From DASUGC01 sp035606665 (GTDB lineage: Bacteria; Acidobacteriota; Vicinamibacteria; Vicinamibacterales; SCN-69-37), in contig DATNEY010000003.1 in the NCBI GenBank assembly GCA_035606665.1, forward strand, positions 1 through 64,000: 64,000 nt of DNA, read 5' to 3'. The translations under genes were made by a program, and so were the position numbers. Position 1 is the stretch's first letter. The number at the start of each line of letters is the position of its first letter. Under the pieces are notes generated by a model. That model was given only the letters and a program-made list of their open reading frames with translations, was not told the origin of the DNA and did not search any database. Below are positions 8,677 to 17,470 of the stretch, piece after piece.

Positions 8677-8682
8677 TCGAAG

Positions 8683-8689
8683 TAGCATA
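8683..8689. promoter_or_regulatory. Overlapping divergent -10 elements between galM and MFS gene
   Basis: TAGCATA reads TAGCAT on the plus strand (8 nt before ATG 8697) and TATGCT on the minus strand (7 nt before ATG 8676). One 7-bp box could serve both genes with almost no 5' leader. Confidence 0.4.
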
Positions 8690-8696
8690 GCGCCGA

Positions 8697-9899
8697 ATGA
8701 ATTCCGCCTCAGCGAAATGGCAACTCACGCTGCTCGTGTTCGTGGCCATCGCCATCAGCTACCTCGATCGCCAGGCGCTGCCGGTGGCTGTCGCCGCGAT
8801 TCAGAAGGACATTCCCCTCAGCAACACCCAGTTCGGCGCGCTGACGTCGATGTTCCTGTTGGCCTACGCGCTGATGTACGCCGGCGGCGGCGCACTGATT
8901 GACCGGCTCGGCACGCGGCGCGGCTTCCTCATCATCATGATCTTCTGGTCGATTGCGTGCGCGAGTCACAGCGTGGCGACTGGATTCTGGATGTTGGTGC
9001 TGAGCCGCTTTCTGCTCGGCGCAGGGGAGGGCGGTGGTTTCCCTGCCGCGACGAAGGTCATCGCGGAGTGGTTTCCCGCGCAGGAGCGTTCCACCGCGAT
9101 GGGCGTCGTGAACGCTGGTACCGCCGTGGGCGGCGTCGTCGCGCCGCCGGCCATTGCGGCGCTCATTCTGTATGGTGACTGGCGGCTGGTGTTTGTCGCG
9201 TTCGGCGCGGTCGGTCTGCTCTGGGCCGTATGGTGGCATCGCGCGTATCCGGCGACGCCGCCCGTGAGCACGGAGGTGTCATCGAAACGTGTCGCCTGGT
9301 CGGAGCTCGTGACAATGCGACCGGTGTTGGGCCTCGTCTTCGCGAAGTTCCTGACAGACGCCGCATGGTTCTTCTACATCTCCTGGCTTCCGAAGTACTT
9401 GTACGACGCGCGGCATTTCGATGTGAAACAGGTGGGCTACTACGCGTGGGTGCCGTTCGCCGCCGCGGGCATCGGCAGTCTGCTCGGCGGCTGGTTCTCG
9501 AGTCACCTTCTTTCGCGCGGCCACTCCGTCAACTTGTCGCGCAAACTTGCGCTCGGCCTGTCAGCCGCGGTGATGCCCGGCATCATCTTCGTCACGCACG
9601 TGCCGGTGGAATGGGCCATCGTGCTGTTCAGCCTCGCGTTCTTCGGCCAGCAATCGTGGTCCACGCTCGTCATGATCGTCCCGACCGATCTCTTCGATCG
9701 CCGCGTGGTGGCGTCGGTTGCCGGCATGGTCGGCTTCGGCGGCGCGATGGGCGGGCTGCTCATGAACCTGCTCGCCGGCCGCCTGCTGGATCTCGGCTTC
9801 GGATATCAGTTCGTCTTTTCGATTGTCGGCATGCTGCACGTCACCGCGTTCGTCGTCATCCTGCTCGCGATCCCTCAGATCCGGCCGGTCGTTCGGTAA
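8697..9899 (+). CDS. MFS transporter, anion:cation symporter (hexuronate-like) family
   Basis: 400 residues with 12 predicted membrane helices. N-terminal ISYLDRQALPVAVAAIQKDIPLSNTQFGALTSMF, the loop-2 motif DRLGTRRGF, and GEGGGFPAATKVIAEWFPAQERSTAMG are hallmarks of the ACS/ExuT-type family, which imports hexuronates, glucarate or related organic anions with protons. It has the usual length. Its divergent partner galM suggests sugar or sugar-acid uptake, but the exact substrate cannot be read. Confidence 0.88.
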   Translation: MNSASAKWQLTLLVFVAIAISYLDRQALPVAVAAIQKDIPLSNTQFGALTSMFLLAYALMYAGGGALIDRLGTRRGFLIIMIFWSIACASHSVATGFWMLVLSRFLLGAGEGGGFPAATKVIAEWFPAQERSTAMGVVNAGTAVGGVVAPPAIAALILYGDWRLVFVAFGAVGLLWAVWWHRAYPATPPVSTEVSSKRVAWSELVTMRPVLGLVFAKFLTDAAWFFYISWLPKYLYDARHFDVKQVGYYAWVPFAAAGIGSLLGGWFSSHLLSRGHSVNLSRKLALGLSAAVMPGIIFVTHVPVEWAIVLFSLAFFGQQSWSTLVMIVPTDLFDRRVVASVAGMVGFGGAMGGLLMNLLAGRLLDLGFGYQFVFSIVGMLHVTAFVVILLAIPQIRPVVR

Positions 9900-9904
9900 C
9901 GGCG

Positions 9905-11116
9905 TCACTTCACGACGGTGCACTTGATTGGTTTTCCAACGCCCGTGGTGTCACCGCCTACCCACGACAGCGAGTCCGTGCAGTTCGCGTTCGCGCCGCC
10001 GCTGCCGCTGATGCTGTTCGTCCCCGTGAGGAACAACGCGCCCGAGCCCGCTTCGACGTGCACGCCGTCCGAGCCACTGCCCGTGATCGTGAAGTTGCGC
10101 AACGTCACGCCGGACTTGGCGCGCAGGACCACGCCATGAGCCGGGCCCAGCGACTCGTTGATTTGCACGGTGTCAACGAACAGGTCCGACCCTATGTGGA
10201 GGCAAAGTCCGCACTGGAAGAACCCAGGCAAGGGACTCGGCTCGGCAGGCGCCCGCGAACCCGTCAGGTTGTTATGGCTGATGGAAAGATTCCGCACGTC
10301 GCCCTTTGAACTGACGAGTGACAGCCCCGGGCCTCCGTTGTCGTAGATGCTGATCGGCGCCGCTGGAGATTGGCCGCCAATGAAGATCGTACTGAGGAAG
10401 ATGGTGATCCCGAGGCCCCCATTGTTGTGGACGCGGATGTTGCCGCTGCCGCCGAGAAGACTGCCGCTACTGACACTGATGCCGCTGCCCGCATTCCCAT
10501 AGATCTCGGATGTTCCGCCCAGGCTCGCTGAGGACATGCCGCTCACAAAGATGCCGGCAGCGCCACCGTTGTTCGCCGCGGTGATGTCCTGCATCCCAAT
10601 GGACGCGTTGTCGGAGATGTTGATGCCGATGAGAGGTGCCGACTCGACCACGCATCGCCTGAGCGAGCCTTCGGATCTCGACAGGCTGATTGCATGACTG
10701 CGCCCCGGGAAGCCGACGATGCGAATGTCGTTCAAGCTGAAGCCGGTCAGTTGCTGGACGGTGACCACTGATGGCGCGCCGGGGGGCGCGGCGGCGTTGC
10801 CCGTGATCGAGTCGTCGAGCACACCGGGAACGGCGGGCGTTCCCTGGATCGTCAGGTTGTTGATGCCGTTGATGAAGATGACTTCGGCGCAGTTGCCCGA
10901 GACCCATATCGTGTGCGGACCGTTGGCGTTCTGGGTCTTGGCGGCGTCGATGGCGAGACCAAGCGAGTTGAAGTCGGAGGTGCTATGGCCGGGATCCGTC
11001 CCGCCCGCACACGTCACGTCAAAGTCGCTTGCCGACGCCGTTCGCGCGCCGAACAGCAGCGCCGCCGCCAGCACTCCGACGAGGAATCTCCCTGAGATCG
11101 GACCCATTTCACGCAT
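9905..11116 (-). CDS. Secreted right-handed beta-helix protein
   Basis: 403 residues. A signal peptide (ending ARTASA, then SDFDVTCAGG) is followed by repeated short beta-strand rungs rich in N, G, S and I, such as GISVSSGSLLGGSGNIRVHNNGGLGI and IYDNGGPGLSLVSSKGDVRNLSIS. This is a parallel beta-helix as in polysaccharide lyases or surface proteins, but no catalytic residues stand out. The C-terminus contains a possible disulfide pair (NCTDS...PIKCTVVK). The start is fixed by AGGAGG 9 nt before ATG 11116. Confidence 0.75.
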   Translation of the reverse strand: MREMGPISGRFLVGVLAAALLFGARTASASDFDVTCAGGTDPGHSTSDFNSLGLAIDAAKTQNANGPHTIWVSGNCAEVIFINGINNLTIQGTPAVPGVLDDSITGNAAAPPGAPSVVTVQQLTGFSLNDIRIVGFPGRSHAISLSRSEGSLRRCVVESAPLIGINISDNASIGMQDITAANNGGAAGIFVSGMSSASLGGTSEIYGNAGSGISVSSGSLLGGSGNIRVHNNGGLGITIFLSTIFIGGQSPAAPISIYDNGGPGLSLVSSKGDVRNLSISHNNLTGSRAPAEPSPLPGFFQCGLCLHIGSDLFVDTVQINESLGPAHGVVLRAKSGVTLRNFTITGSGSDGVHVEAGSGALFLTGTNSISGSGGANANCTDSLSWVGGDTTGVGKPIKCTVVK

Positions 11117-11269
11117 TGCTCTGTCCTCCTGAAATCCCGTCCCGCGGGTCGTCTGGTATAGCGCAGCACTGGCGGGCCGTGGATGTGACACGACACGACA
11201 GACGCTGGATGTCGCGCCATGTCGCAGTTGCAACCGCGCACGAGTGGGTTCAGGATCCGCAGGTCACCC

Positions 11270-13261
11270 ATGACCGATTTGCCAGATCCGGGCGATCGGC
11301 TCGATTCCTGGAAGGAAATCGCCAGCTTCCTGGGTCGCACCGTCCGGACCGTCCAACGCTGGGAAAAGATGGAAGGCCTGCCGGTACGTCGCGGCGGGCC
11401 CGGCCGAGGCGTTGTCGCCTCGCGCAAGGAGGTCGGCGAATGGTGGCAGGAACGCGGCGACAGCCTTCAGGAGGAAGAGGAGGACGCTGCGCCCGTCCCT
11501 CCAGCGTCAAGCGTCACGGCGACCGCGTGGGGACTGGCCGCCGCGCTCGCCTTCGCCGTCGTCATTGCGGCGGTCCTGACCGTCGGCGCGCCGGGCGTGA
11601 CCGAATTGCGCCAGGCTCCCGTGATCGGCCGTGCGCTCGCGACATCAACCAGCGAAGGCCAGACGTTTACCCGGATCCAATTCGACACGGCGCCTCGCGG
11701 ACTCGCGGCGGCGCCGTCCGGTGAGTACCTCTACGTTGCGCTCACGGAGGAGCGCTCGATTGCGGTCGTCCGGCTTGCCGATCTCACTGTCGTCCGCCGG
11801 ATCAGGCTTCACGAATCCCCGGAGGTCATCGCGCTCAGCCCGAACGGCCGGCGGCTGATCGCTGCCGGTCCGACGGAACTCAGTGTGGTGCATCTGGAGA
11901 ACGACTCGATCGAGGTGCTGCCTCCGGGAGGTCAGGTTCGCGCTGTCGCGTTCAGCCGGGACGGCCGCCAGGCATGGCTCGCGCTGGCCCGCAGCGGGCT
12001 CAAGATCCTTGACCTGGAGTCCGGCACGGTCGAAGCACGCCCCACCATCGGGTGCCCGTATGCATTCGCCGCCGCTCCTGTATCGGGACGGATTTTCGTG
12101 GCCTACCAGTGCAAGGGGCCGGGCGGGCGAGACGGGCATGACGCAATTGAAGTGATCGACGTCGCAAGTCGAAGCAGTCTCGTCGCTCGCAGCGATTGGC
12201 CAATGGTCGGCAGCGGGCTGGCGCTCTCCCCGGACGAGCAGTTCCTCTGGGCGGATACGGCCGATGCGTGCTCGGGCCGCATCTACGATGAATCCGGTTG
12301 TCCGCCTGGTCGGGGTCCGGTGCTGCTGGCGCTGAACGCAGCGTCGCTCGATCCGCTGCTCATGATTCGAGTGCCTTCGCCCCACTATCAGGCGACCCCC
12401 TTGTTCTTTCCGGACGGCAGCCGCCTTCTCGCGGTGCTTGACGGCGTCAACGTTCTGAATACGTCGCTGGGGCACGTTGAGGAGCGCTTCGACATGCCGG
12501 GCGTGACTGTCGGCATATTTGCCGGCGCCGTGAATCGCTTCTTCCTGTCGTCTCCGCTCGAACGTTCGGTCGTCGAGTTGCCGCTCCATGGAAAGCCCGA
12601 CGCACGCACGATGGACGGCATCGGGACGTACTGGGCCCTGGACGGCACGGCGAACGACATCGTCGGCGGCATGCACGGGGTCTCCGAATCCGTGGAGTTT
12701 CTGCCGGGCCGTCTGGGCCGCGCCGCGGCATTTGACGGCATCAGATCGAGCATTGACTACAGCTGGCGCTCCGATGTGGACGTGCTCGGGCCGGAGGCCA
12801 CGGTGGCGGCGTGGATCAAATACGAGCCTACGGGCAGCCCGATGGTTGTCGTCGACAGCCGGGGTCCGGAGCCATGGCGGCTCTCATTGACTCCTGAAGG
12901 CCGGCTGTCGTTCTGCGTCAACAGCGCTACGGCCGCGCTCGGCTGTGATGGCCTGGGCCTGGTGTCTCGCGCCGTGCTGGGCGCGGCACAATGGCATCAT
13001 GCCGCCATCGTGCTCGCGGAGACTCGCGCGACATTGTTCGTAGACGGAGTGCCGGACGCGTCCGCCGAGCTGGGCGAGTTCCGGCGACGGGTAAGACCCA
13101 ATGACCTCAAGGGGCGCGTGACAGTCCTCGGCGCCGGTCCGCGCCTGACGCAATCGTTCAAAGGGCTCATTGACGAGGTGGCTTTCTTCCATCGCGCGCT
13201 ATCCGCGACAGAGCTCGTTCGGCTCGCCGAATTGACGACCTACCGGCGCCAGGCCCGATAG
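11270..13261 (+). CDS. HTH - membrane helix - beta-propeller - LamG protein
   Basis: About 663 residues. Residues 8-60 form a MerR/excisionase-type winged HTH (RLDSWKEIASFLGRTVRTVQRWEKMEGLPV). One membrane helix lies near 83-105. About 350 residues of propeller strands follow (LAAAPSGEYLYVAL, VIALSPNGRRLIAAG, AVAFSRDGRQAWLAL). From about 450 to the end is a LamG/concanavalin-like module (YWALDGTANDIVGG, VAAWIKYEP, WHHAAIVL, LFVDGV, GLIDEVAFFHRALS). The layout is ToxR-like: cytoplasmic DNA binding and an external glycan- or protein-binding sensor. Targets are unknown. An in-frame ATG at 11219 exists, but family members usually begin close to the HTH. Confidence 0.82.
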   Translation: MTDLPDPGDRLDSWKEIASFLGRTVRTVQRWEKMEGLPVRRGGPGRGVVASRKEVGEWWQERGDSLQEEEEDAAPVPPASSVTATAWGLAAALAFAVVIAAVLTVGAPGVTELRQAPVIGRALATSTSEGQTFTRIQFDTAPRGLAAAPSGEYLYVALTEERSIAVVRLADLTVVRRIRLHESPEVIALSPNGRRLIAAGPTELSVVHLENDSIEVLPPGGQVRAVAFSRDGRQAWLALARSGLKILDLESGTVEARPTIGCPYAFAAAPVSGRIFVAYQCKGPGGRDGHDAIEVIDVASRSSLVARSDWPMVGSGLALSPDEQFLWADTADACSGRIYDESGCPPGRGPVLLALNAASLDPLLMIRVPSPHYQATPLFFPDGSRLLAVLDGVNVLNTSLGHVEERFDMPGVTVGIFAGAVNRFFLSSPLERSVVELPLHGKPDARTMDGIGTYWALDGTANDIVGGMHGVSESVEFLPGRLGRAAAFDGIRSSIDYSWRSDVDVLGPEATVAAWIKYEPTGSPMVVVDSRGPEPWRLSLTPEGRLSFCVNSATAALGCDGLGLVSRAVLGAAQWHHAAIVLAETRATLFVDGVPDASAELGEFRRRVRPNDLKGRVTVLGAGPRLTQSFKGLIDEVAFFHRALSATELVRLAELTTYRRQAR

Positions 13262-13264
13262 TAT
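13259..13264 (+). promoter_or_regulatory. -10 hexamer TAGTAT of leaderless promoter
   Basis: TAGTAT overlaps the stop of the preceding gene and lies exactly 6 nt before ATG 13271. There is no Shine-Dalgarno sequence. Confidence 0.5.
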
Positions 13265-13270
13265 GGCTGT

Positions 13271-14236
13271 ATGCGATTCAGTCTCGGCGCCATTCTCGCG
13301 GTGCTCTCGATCGCTCCGGTAAGCCAGTCGGCACAACCGCCCGTCATCGACAGCCACCAGCATCTTTTCAGTCCTGCTGCGGGGGCGCTGGTCTCGGGGA
13401 AGCCCGAATCAACGGGTATCAGCGCGGTTGAGCTGATTGCGCTCCTTGACGCGGCGGGTATCCAACGCGCCGTCGTGTTGTCGATGGGCTACACGTGGGG
13501 CAAGGCCAGCCGTGCGCAAAACGAGAACGAATACGAGCGCGTGAAGGCTGAGAACGACTGGACGGCAGAGCAAGTCTCGCGCTTCCCGGAGCGATTGCGT
13601 GCGTTCTGCAGCTTCAATCCCCTCAAGGCCTATGCGTTGGCGGAGCTCGAGCGGTGCAGCAAGCATCGGCAGCTGCGCAGCGGCCTGAAGCTCCATTTCG
13701 GGAACTCTGATGTCGACTACGACAACCCCGAGAAGGTCGCGCAAGTGAAGAAGGTGTTTGCCGCGGCGAACGGATATCGGATGCCCATCGTGGTGCACAT
13801 GCACGCGTCGCTCGACATGAAGCGCAAGTACGGCGCCGATCAGGCGCGCGTGTTCCTCAACGAGTTGCTCCCGGCCGCGCCGGCCGTCGCCGTGCAGATC
13901 GCGCACCTCGCGGGAGCGGGTAGCTATGACGACGTCACGGACGCAGCGCTCGGTGTGTTCACCGATGCGATCGCGAAACGGGATCCCCGCATGAAGAACG
14001 TCTGGTTCGACGCGTCGGCCGTCCCGCGGCCCGAGATGCCGGCGGCGGAGCTGGAGCGGATCGCCTCGCGAATCCGGCAGATCGGCGTCGCTCGGGTGCT
14101 CTACGGTTCTGACGCAGCGACGACGCCCTCGATGTACCCCAAGGCAGGCTGGGAGACATTTCAGCGCCTGCCATTGACGCCTGCCGAGTTCCGCGAGATC
14201 GCGAGCAACATCGCGCCGTACATGGCTTGGAAGTAG
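13271..14236 (+). CDS. Exported amidohydrolase-family (COG2159-type) hydrolase
   Basis: 321 residues with a signal peptide (ends SQSAQPP). A TIM-barrel metal-dependent hydrolase follows: IDSHQHLF gives the HxH metal ligands near residue 28, VVHMHAS and QIAHLAGAGSYDD supply further strand-end ligands, and LYGSDAATTPSMYP gives the conserved Asp. Relatives include decarboxylases (ACMSD-like) and lactonases; the substrate is unknown. The stop TAG (14234-14236) is itself the foot of a REP element, so the C-terminus (MAWK) ends at the repeat. Confidence 0.85.
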   Translation: MRFSLGAILAVLSIAPVSQSAQPPVIDSHQHLFSPAAGALVSGKPESTGISAVELIALLDAAGIQRAVVLSMGYTWGKASRAQNENEYERVKAENDWTAEQVSRFPERLRAFCSFNPLKAYALAELERCSKHRQLRSGLKLHFGNSDVDYDNPEKVAQVKKVFAAANGYRMPIVVHMHASLDMKRKYGADQARVFLNELLPAAPAVAVQIAHLAGAGSYDDVTDAALGVFTDAIAKRDPRMKNVWFDASAVPRPEMPAAELERIASRIRQIGVARVLYGSDAATTPSMYPKAGWETFQRLPLTPAEFREIASNIAPYMAWK

Positions 14237-14286
14237 GCCGCGCCTTCAGGCCCGGCGCGTTCGCCGGCCCTGAAGGGCCGCCCTAC
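14233..14286. repeat. BIME: two inverted GTAG-foot REP units
   Basis: The forward unit begins GTAGGCCGCGCCTTCAGG. The reverse unit ends CCCTGAAGGGCCGCCCTAC. Both have a GTAG foot, GC-rich arms and a TTCA/TGAA loop. The TAG of the left foot is the stop codon of the amidohydrolase. The TAG of the right foot, on the minus strand, is the stop codon of the ADOP remnant. The element may also terminate both convergent transcripts. Confidence 0.8.
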
Positions 14287-14654
14287 TCTGATCGCTGCGC
14301 AACCAGCGGATCGACTTCGTAACGCAACGGAATACCGTCGGGTCCGAGCACGACGACGTCGCCGTCAAACCCGTACGACGCGGCCAGATCCTCGAACGAG
14401 CGCTGCGCAGCACGGAGGTCAAAGTAGACGGCGGGGGCTATGTTACCGGGCCGGGGTGGTTCCGGGCGCTTCTTGTCGTACGCACCCACGATCTTGATGC
14501 GATCGGCCTGCTCGAACGGAAGTCCCCGCAAGACGACGCCGTTGACGATGCTGAACATCGTCGTCGTCAGGCCGATGCCGAGGTCGAGAGCGGTGACCGC
14601 CAGCGCTGAGATGCCGGGGCGTTTCAGGAGGATACGGGTAGGCAACCAGGGCAT
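14283..14654 (-). pseudogene. N-terminal remnant of ADOP/MacB-like permease
   Basis: The 123-residue frame matches the first membrane helix and start of the periplasmic domain of the large ADOP permeases: ARILLKRPGISALAVTALDLGIG-type start, FSIVNGVVLRGLPFEQADRI, and PAVYFDLRAAQRSFEDLAA. Intact members have about 800 residues, as at 17471-19918. It ends abruptly at a stop formed by the REP foot, so the remaining roughly 680 residues, including both FtsX domains, are gone. Confidence 0.75.
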
Positions 14655-14716
14655 GCTGCGTGCTACGCTGCGGCACGCTGACGGTTAACGTTGTAGGCTC
14701 ACTCGGGAGTCTCTCG

Positions 14717-15223
14717 ATGGGCCCTAGACACGTCATCCTCCATTGCGCGATCAGCCTGAGCGTTTGGTCAGCCGGGTTGGCAGGCAGTCAGGCGCCACCC
14801 GCGGGTGCGCTGACTGGGGCGCTCCGAACTCATCTCGCGGAGGAGCGGCTGGACGTGGTGACGGCCGTCCGTGGACTTCCTCTCGGTGTCCGGCAGGAAT
14901 TGCAGGCGTTGTTCAGCAGCCATGCCCTCGAAATCGCGACCGACATTGCCGACGCTGGAGGGAAGTTCCAGCCCACCGGCGTGGCCGGTACGCAACTGCC
15001 GATGCGGCGGCTCGTTGCGGCGGGGTGCTCTGTCAACTACTGCCTGGTCTACTACGAACGCGGCGGCAGCGCCCATACCTGGCACGTCGGACTGTTCTAC
15101 TGGACGCCCGAGGCAACGCGTTTGGAATGGGGCGCCGCCGCACCCGGCGGCCTCAAGACACTTGCCGAGGTTCGAGCCGCCGTGCTGTCCGGGGCAATCA
15201 AGGGCCCGAACAAGGTTTGGTGA
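14717..15223 (+). CDS. Hypothetical secreted protein
   Basis: 168 residues from ATG 14717 (an earlier in-frame ATG at 14660 lies before the signal peptide). A signal peptide (VILHCAISLSVWSAGLAGSQA) is followed by a small mixed alpha/beta domain with CSVNYCLVYYERGG and HTWHVGLFYWTPEATRLEWG. The CxxxxC pair may form a disulfide. No family recognised. A GGGAG 11 nt before the ATG supports the start. Confidence 0.6.
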   Translation: MGPRHVILHCAISLSVWSAGLAGSQAPPAGALTGALRTHLAEERLDVVTAVRGLPLGVRQELQALFSSHALEIATDIADAGGKFQPTGVAGTQLPMRRLVAAGCSVNYCLVYYERGGSAHTWHVGLFYWTPEATRLEWGAAAPGGLKTLAEVRAAVLSGAIKGPNKVW

Positions 15224-15232
15224 CGTTACGGC

Positions 15233-15287
15233 GTAGGCCGGCCCTTCAGGGCCGGCGTGACTGCCGGGGGCTAAAGCCCCGGCCTAC
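15233..15287. repeat. BIME: two inverted GTAG-foot REP units
   Basis: The forward unit GTAGGCCGGCCCTTCAGGG is followed by a reverse unit ending GCTAAAGCCCCGGCCTAC. The loop of the second unit, read on the minus strand as CTTTAG, contains the stop codon of the symporter gene. Confidence 0.8.
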
Positions 15288-16524
15288 CTACCTGAGCGTT
15301 CGAGCGCGCGACGAAGACTGCCGCGGCCAAGTCGCCGGTCGCGTTGAGGACGGTGGCGAAGAGATCGGGGATCGCATCGACCGCGATCAGAATCCCAATT
15401 CCCTCCACAGGCACGCCGATCTGCAGGAACATCGGCGCCAGCATCAGAAACGCACCTCGCGGCACTCCGGGCGAGGCGAACGCCAGGAAGATCGCCGCGA
15501 ACGCAATCGTGAGGTACGCCGACGGCCCGAGATCGACGTGGTAGAACCACGCGACGAAGAGCGTGCCGAAGGTCCAGGACACGGGCGCAGCGAACTTGAA
15601 CATCGAGATGGCCACGGGAAGGACAAATCCGGTCACGTCCTTGGGCAGCTTGAGGCTCTCGTCAGCCCCGCGGACGAGAGCCGGCAACGACGCGATCGAC
15701 GAGCTCGACGAAAACGCAATGAGCTGGCCGGGGAGCGCCGCGCGGGCGAACTCGCGCATGGGCAGTCGCGCGAATACCGCAAGCGCTGGATACAAAAGGA
15801 GTACGAAGAGGATGCTCGCCAGCGAATACGCCGCGATGTAGAAACCTATCGCGCCCACGAATCCCGCGCCCCCGTGGGCGCCGAGCGGCAACATCAGCGC
15901 GAAGATGCCGACCGGGGCGCACCAGATGATCCAGCGCACGAGCACCTGCATCGTGTCGCCGAGCCCGCGAAAGAACCGGAGCAGCGCGTCGCGCCCATCG
16001 GCAGGCGCGTGCGGGATGGCGAGGGCGAGTAAGAGCGTGAAGAGTACGAGCGGGAGCATGGCACCGTTCGCCGCCGCCGCGATGGGATTGGTGGGGACGA
16101 GCGAGGTGAGCCAGCTCCCGAAATCCACCGGGGTCGCGCTCGTTGCGACCGAGCTCGCCGCTTCCGCCGCGCCTGGAGGCAGTGCGGGCCGGACGGTGAT
16201 GACGCGCGACATCCACGAGAACACCGCGATGCCAAGCGGCAACGCAAGAACCATCGCGCCCGTCAGCATCGCCACGAAGACGAGGATCGTGCGACGCCCG
16301 ATCTTGCCGACCGTGCCGACACTCGAGGCCGAAGCCACGCCCGTGATCACGAGCGAGACGACGAGTGGAATGACGGTCATGCGGATTGCGTTCACCCAGA
16401 GCGTGCCGATCGGCGCGACCGAATCAGCGGCGCCCAGCAGCGATGGATTGTGCGAGGCGGCGATCGCCAGTCCGGCGCCAAGGCCCACACCAAGGCCGGC
16501 GAGAACTCGGGTACTTTCACTCAT
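15271..16524 (-). CDS. Dicarboxylate/amino acid:cation symporter (DAACS family)
   Basis: 417 residues with the GltP/DctA fold. Visible features: helix start STRVLAGLGVGLGAGLAIA, NAIRMTVIPLVVSLVITGVAS, the serine-rich re-entrant loop FSSSSSIASLPALV (hairpin 1), FVLPVAISMFKFAAPV, GVPRGAFLMLAPMFLQIGVPVEGIGILIAVDAIPDL (hairpin 2), and NATGDLAAAVFVAR carrying the substrate and cation residues. It imports C4-dicarboxylates, glutamate/aspartate or neutral amino acids with H+ or Na+; the exact substrate is not readable. The last six residues (VGRPGL) and the stop lie in a REP element. An SD-like GGGAG precedes ATG 16524. Confidence 0.9.
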   Translation of the reverse strand: MSESTRVLAGLGVGLGAGLAIAASHNPSLLGAADSVAPIGTLWVNAIRMTVIPLVVSLVITGVASASSVGTVGKIGRRTILVFVAMLTGAMVLALPLGIAVFSWMSRVITVRPALPPGAAEAASSVATSATPVDFGSWLTSLVPTNPIAAAANGAMLPLVLFTLLLALAIPHAPADGRDALLRFFRGLGDTMQVLVRWIIWCAPVGIFALMLPLGAHGGAGFVGAIGFYIAAYSLASILFVLLLYPALAVFARLPMREFARAALPGQLIAFSSSSSIASLPALVRGADESLKLPKDVTGFVLPVAISMFKFAAPVSWTFGTLFVAWFYHVDLGPSAYLTIAFAAIFLAFASPGVPRGAFLMLAPMFLQIGVPVEGIGILIAVDAIPDLFATVLNATGDLAAAVFVARSNAQVGRPGL

Positions 16525-16548
16525 GTGTCTCCCACGATTCTTAAGTTC

Positions 16549-16570
16549 GCGTGGGGCCCGACCCCCACGC
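16549..16570. terminator. GC-rich hairpin between SDR and symporter genes
   Basis: GCGTGGGG and CCCCACGC arms (8 bp) around a 6-nt loop lie between the SDR stop and the downstream symporter start. There is no U-run. It could be a weak terminator or an mRNA structure in the symporter leader. Confidence 0.35.
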
Positions 16571-16618
16571 GCTTGCCGGCGCTCAGCACCTTCACTACGT
16601 TCAGGGCTTCGCGGGGCT

Positions 16619-17377
16619 CTACATCATCAAGTCGCCGCCATTGATATCCAGAGACGCGCCGGTGATGTAGCCGGCGTTCTCCGACGCGGCGAAGCAGATC
16701 AGGTCGGCGACTTCCAGCGCGGTGCCAAGACGGGGCACCGGGAATCCAGTCGCGAGTTGCTCGAGGAGCTCGGTGGACGCGCTTTCGCGCGTGAGTTCGG
16801 TATCGATCATGCCCGGACACACGGCGTTCACCGTGATGCCGTATTTCCCCAGCTCCTTGGCGGCCGCCCGCGTGAGGCCGAGCAGCCCTGTCTTCGATGC
16901 CGTATAGTGCGCGCCGCCAAGCGTGCTGACCATCCGGCCCGCGGTCGAGGAGATGTTCACGATGCGGCCGTAATGTCGTGCCTTCATGCCGGGCAGCACC
17001 TCCTGTGTCAGCAGGAACGGCGCCGTCAGATTGACCTCGAGGGCCCGGCGCCACTCATCTGCGGTGATCTGTTCGAACCGCGTCGTCAGCGGGAGTGCGG
17101 CGTTGTTGATGAGGATGTCGATGCGGCCGAACAGTTCCAGGGCCTGGCGGACGATGGCGGCGGGACCGTTGGGTGCGGCGACATCGCCGGGAACGGCACA
17201 GGCGCGCTCGCCAATGTCCCGCGCGATTTGCTCGGCGCGCGCCGAGTCGCGCACGTTGACCGCCACGCTCGCGCCGCGCTCGTGCAGGCGGGCGGCGACG
17301 GCACGGCCGAGGCCGCGTGAAGCACCTGTGACGATCGCGACGCGTCCTGTGAAGTCCTGCGGTGCTGGAGTGGACAC
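16619..17377 (-). CDS. SDR-family NAD(P)-dependent oxidoreductase (FabG-like)
   Basis: 252 residues, a classical short-chain dehydrogenase. The cofactor loop TGASRGLG is near residue 19 and NNAALP near 96. The catalytic serine is in NISSTAG, the YxxxK is YTASK, and PGMIDTEL follows. NxRD after strand 2 suggests NADP(H). Closest general type is 3-oxoacyl-ACP reductase-like, but such enzymes reduce many carbonyls. The GTG start has TATACT 9 nt upstream. It is followed on the same strand by the symporter. Confidence 0.88.
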   Translation of the reverse strand: MSTPAPQDFTGRVAIVTGASRGLGRAVAARLHERGASVAVNVRDSARAEQIARDIGERACAVPGDVAAPNGPAAIVRQALELFGRIDILINNAALPLTTRFEQITADEWRRALEVNLTAPFLLTQEVLPGMKARHYGRIVNISSTAGRMVSTLGGAHYTASKTGLLGLTRAAAKELGKYGITVNAVCPGMIDTELTRESASTELLEQLATGFPVPRLGTALEVADLICFAASENAGYITGASLDINGGDLMM

Positions 17378-17411
17378 AGGCCGCGAAGTATATGGCGTCC
17401 CCTGACTTGCC

Positions 17412-17463
17412 GTAGTCGGCGGGCTTTGGCCCGCCGACCGGCGGCCTGAAGGCCGCCGGCTAC
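17412..17463. repeat. BIME: two inverted GTAG-foot REP units
   Basis: The forward unit is GTAGTCGGCGGGCTTTGGCC. The reverse unit ends TGAAGGCCGCCGGCTAC. Arms are 9 bp and perfect within each unit, although the two units differ from each other in sequence. It lies between the ADOP permease stop and the SDR start. Confidence 0.8.
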
Positions 17464-17470
17464 GGAGGAG

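Noticed and set aside
14743..16032. 429-codon plus-strand open frame
   Set aside because: It covers the hypothetical secreted gene in another frame, the BIME, and the symporter antisense; composition is R/D/E shadow-like.
16521..17054. Minus-strand frame ending VKVLSAGKRVGVGPHANLRIVGDT between SDR and symporter
   Set aside because: Most of it is an SDR shadow. The 95-bp tail is open by chance and matches no family I know.
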